In this document: in pieces, positions 5,406 to 6,376 of the stretch
Position numbering within the stretch: position 1 is the stretch's first letter
How the letters are laid out: each line of letters opens with the position of its first letter
Assembly (NCBI GenBank): GCA_020028195.1
Contig: JAHWYE010000104.1
Span: 1-6,376, forward strand
DNA: 6,376 bases
Source of the DNA: Nitrospirota bacterium
GTDB taxonomy: Bacteria; Nitrospirota; Nitrospiria; Nitrospirales; Nitrospiraceae
Direction: 5' to 3'
Program-made: the position numbers and the translations under genes
Notes under the pieces: generated by a model
The model's database searches: none
The model's input: only the letters and a program-made list of their open reading frames with translations
What the model was told of the DNA's origin: nothing

Positions 5406-6116
5406 TTGAAAGCAAAAGGGCAGCCGCTCGCCATTCTGGCCATCCTTGCAGCGTTTTCGTTATGGACTACCCCCACCCATGGGCAAGAAGGTGGCGGCAC
5501 CACGCTTCCGCCGCCCCCATCGAAGAAAGTGGACTGGTACATCAGCCTTTACGTTTTAGGAACTCTGCCACAGGACAAGAACCTTTCCGTTGGAGGTACT
5601 GTTATCCAGAACACCAGCATCGGAGGCGCGGTCGGCGCCGGTGTGAAAGCAGGGCTCTTTCCGTCCTTCACCAACAAGATCATTGGCTTTGAGATCGAGA
5701 CCTTTGGTCATGGTGGAAGCGTCAAGGCACCTCCGACAACTTCTCTGTCGTCAGGTGTGACTCAAGCGGAAGGGAACCTCGTTCTGCTTAATACCATGGT
5801 TAATCTGTTGGCGCGATATCCCGGCGAGATTCTTCAACCCTACGTGGGCATAGGGGGAGGAGTTTCGTTGGGGGTTCTCAGCGACGTCAATATTCAGCGA
5901 GGCAACGACCTCCTCACGGGGTCAGCAGGCAGTGGGGCATTCGCATATCAGTTTCTCGGAGGCTTGCGGGCAAATGTGAGCAAGCGAGTATTCCTGTTTG
6001 GCGAGTACAAATACTTTGTAGCAGAGCATGAGTGGGAGAGCGAAGGGTCCGGGCCCTCGACCTCGTTGAATTATCACACACAGATTATTTCGGGTGGCGT
6101 TGGGTTATCGTTCTAA
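5406..6116 (+). CDS. Secreted outer-membrane beta-barrel protein (OmpA/OmpW-like small barrel, unknown function)
   Basis: From the TTG at 5406 the product has 236 residues. Residues 1-26 form a Sec signal peptide (basic MKAKGQ start, hydrophobic core LAILAILAAFSLW, likely cleavage near THG-QE). A short Gly/Pro-rich linker (27-40) leads to alternating amphipathic strands: VDWYISLYVLGTLPQ (42-56), SIGGAVGAGVKAGLF (71-85), IIGFEIETFGHGG (92-104), NLVLLNTMVNLLARY (124-138), LQPYVGIGGGVSLGVL (143-158), AYQFLGGLRANVS (180-192), RVFLFGEYKYFVAE (194-207) and HTQIISGGVGLSF (224-236). The terminal Phe and final aromatic/hydrophobic alternation are the usual C-terminal signal for BAM-assisted insertion. 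Eight strands of this length fit the small outer-membrane barrel superfamily; no ligand or enzymatic residues can be assigned. It follows the lipoprotein pair by 194 nt with a stem-loop between, so it may be a separate transcript in a shared envelope locus. Confidence 0.78.
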   Translation: MKAKGQPLAILAILAAFSLWTTPTHGQEGGGTTLPPPPSKKVDWYISLYVLGTLPQDKNLSVGGTVIQNTSIGGAVGAGVKAGLFPSFTNKIIGFEIETFGHGGSVKAPPTTSLSSGVTQAEGNLVLLNTMVNLLARYPGEILQPYVGIGGGVSLGVLSDVNIQRGNDLLTGSAGSGAFAYQFLGGLRANVSKRVFLFGEYKYFVAEHEWESEGSGPSTSLNYHTQIISGGVGLSF

Positions 6117-6152
6117 ATTCAGGTGTCTACCTGCTCATACGGCGTCTGATCG

Positions 6153-6376
6153 GTGAGCGTCCTCGATCAGTTGTTTGTCTATCATCCTGATCCGTGGCAG
6201 GACCGCGATTGGGGCAAAGCCTTTGGCCTGCCGCTGGAAGATGTGTGGTTCCAGGCTGGCGACGGTGCCAAGCTGTTCGGCTGGTACGTGGAGCCCTCAC
6301 GAACCTCCGCCGTGTTGCTCTGGAATCATGGGAACGCGGGGAACATCATCAACCGATTGGACAACCTTCGAGAGTT
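6153..6376 (+). CDS. Alpha/beta hydrolase, N-terminal part (truncated by window edge)
   Basis: Seventy-four codons are visible, opening MSVLDQLFVYHPDPWQ with a GTG start; an in-frame TGA two codons upstream makes this GTG the first possible start, although no clear Shine-Dalgarno precedes it (TTG at 6171 is an alternative). The segment shows the early strands of the fold, DVWFQAGDGAKLFGWYVEP (30-48), then VLLWNHGNAGN (54-64), where HGNAGN is the oxyanion-hole motif of Bem46/ABHD13-like serine hydrolases. The nucleophile elbow and the rest of the triad would lie beyond the window. Substrate unknown; esterase or thioesterase activity is typical of the family. It begins 36 nt after the barrel gene on the same strand and may be co-transcribed with it. 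Confidence 0.78.
   Translation, partial: MSVLDQLFVYHPDPWQDRDWGKAFGLPLEDVWFQAGDGAKLFGWYVEPSRTSAVLLWNHGNAGNIINRLDNLRE

Noticed and set aside
6122..6160. Possible frameshift before the alpha/beta hydrolase: another frame reads YLLIRRLIG just upstream
   Set aside because: The short hydrophobic-basic run would need a one-base change to join the hydrolase frame, and the GTG at 6153 already provides a start. A match this short is not evidence of a broken gene.

Overview
The window looks like chromosome from a Gram-negative bacterium of moderately high GC. The evidence for an outer membrane is two lipobox lipoproteins and a predicted outer-membrane beta-barrel. The genus cannot be fixed from sequence alone; a Nitrospirota-like or proteobacterial host fits the general look of the proteins, but this is only an impression. 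No tRNA, rRNA, CRISPR array or insertion sequence was seen.

Left half (1-4286), all on the minus strand. In transcription order the genes are: a flavin-dependent halogenase-like oxidoreductase (4286-2922), a chorismatase of the FkbO/Hyg5/XanB2 family (2905-1796), a CPA2/Kef-type cation:proton antiporter (1683-397), and the 5' part of a class I SAM-dependent methyltransferase that runs off the left edge (290-1). The first two genes are 16 nt apart and very probably co-transcribed. The antiporter and methyltransferase follow after gaps of 112 and 106 nt, so they are possible but unproven operon members. The methyltransferase fragment is about 69% GC by hand count, against about 56% in the lipoprotein genes. 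The simplest reading is a small aromatic-metabolite pathway: chorismate is converted to a hydroxybenzoate-type product, which (or a derivative of which) is oxidised or halogenated by the flavoenzyme. Xanthomonadin/aryl-polyene pigment loci use a chorismatase in a comparable way, but no polyketide or fatty-acid genes are visible here.

Middle (4287-4532): a divergent intergenic region with a plausible sigma70-type promoter on each strand.

Right half (4533-6376), all on the plus strand. Two tandem paralogous 108-aa lipoproteins (about 62% identical, duplicated together with their Shine-Dalgarno region) are followed by a 13-bp stem-loop and then by a secreted outer-membrane beta-barrel protein, which most likely starts at a TTG. 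The window closes with the N-terminal part of an alpha/beta hydrolase carrying an HGNAGN motif. Lipoproteins and barrel suggest an envelope module, but their function is unknown.

The points most worth a second look are the chorismatase/halogenase-like pair, the antiporter's Lys-Asp pair where CPA2 relatives usually have Asp-Asp, and the duplicated lipoproteins beside the barrel gene.
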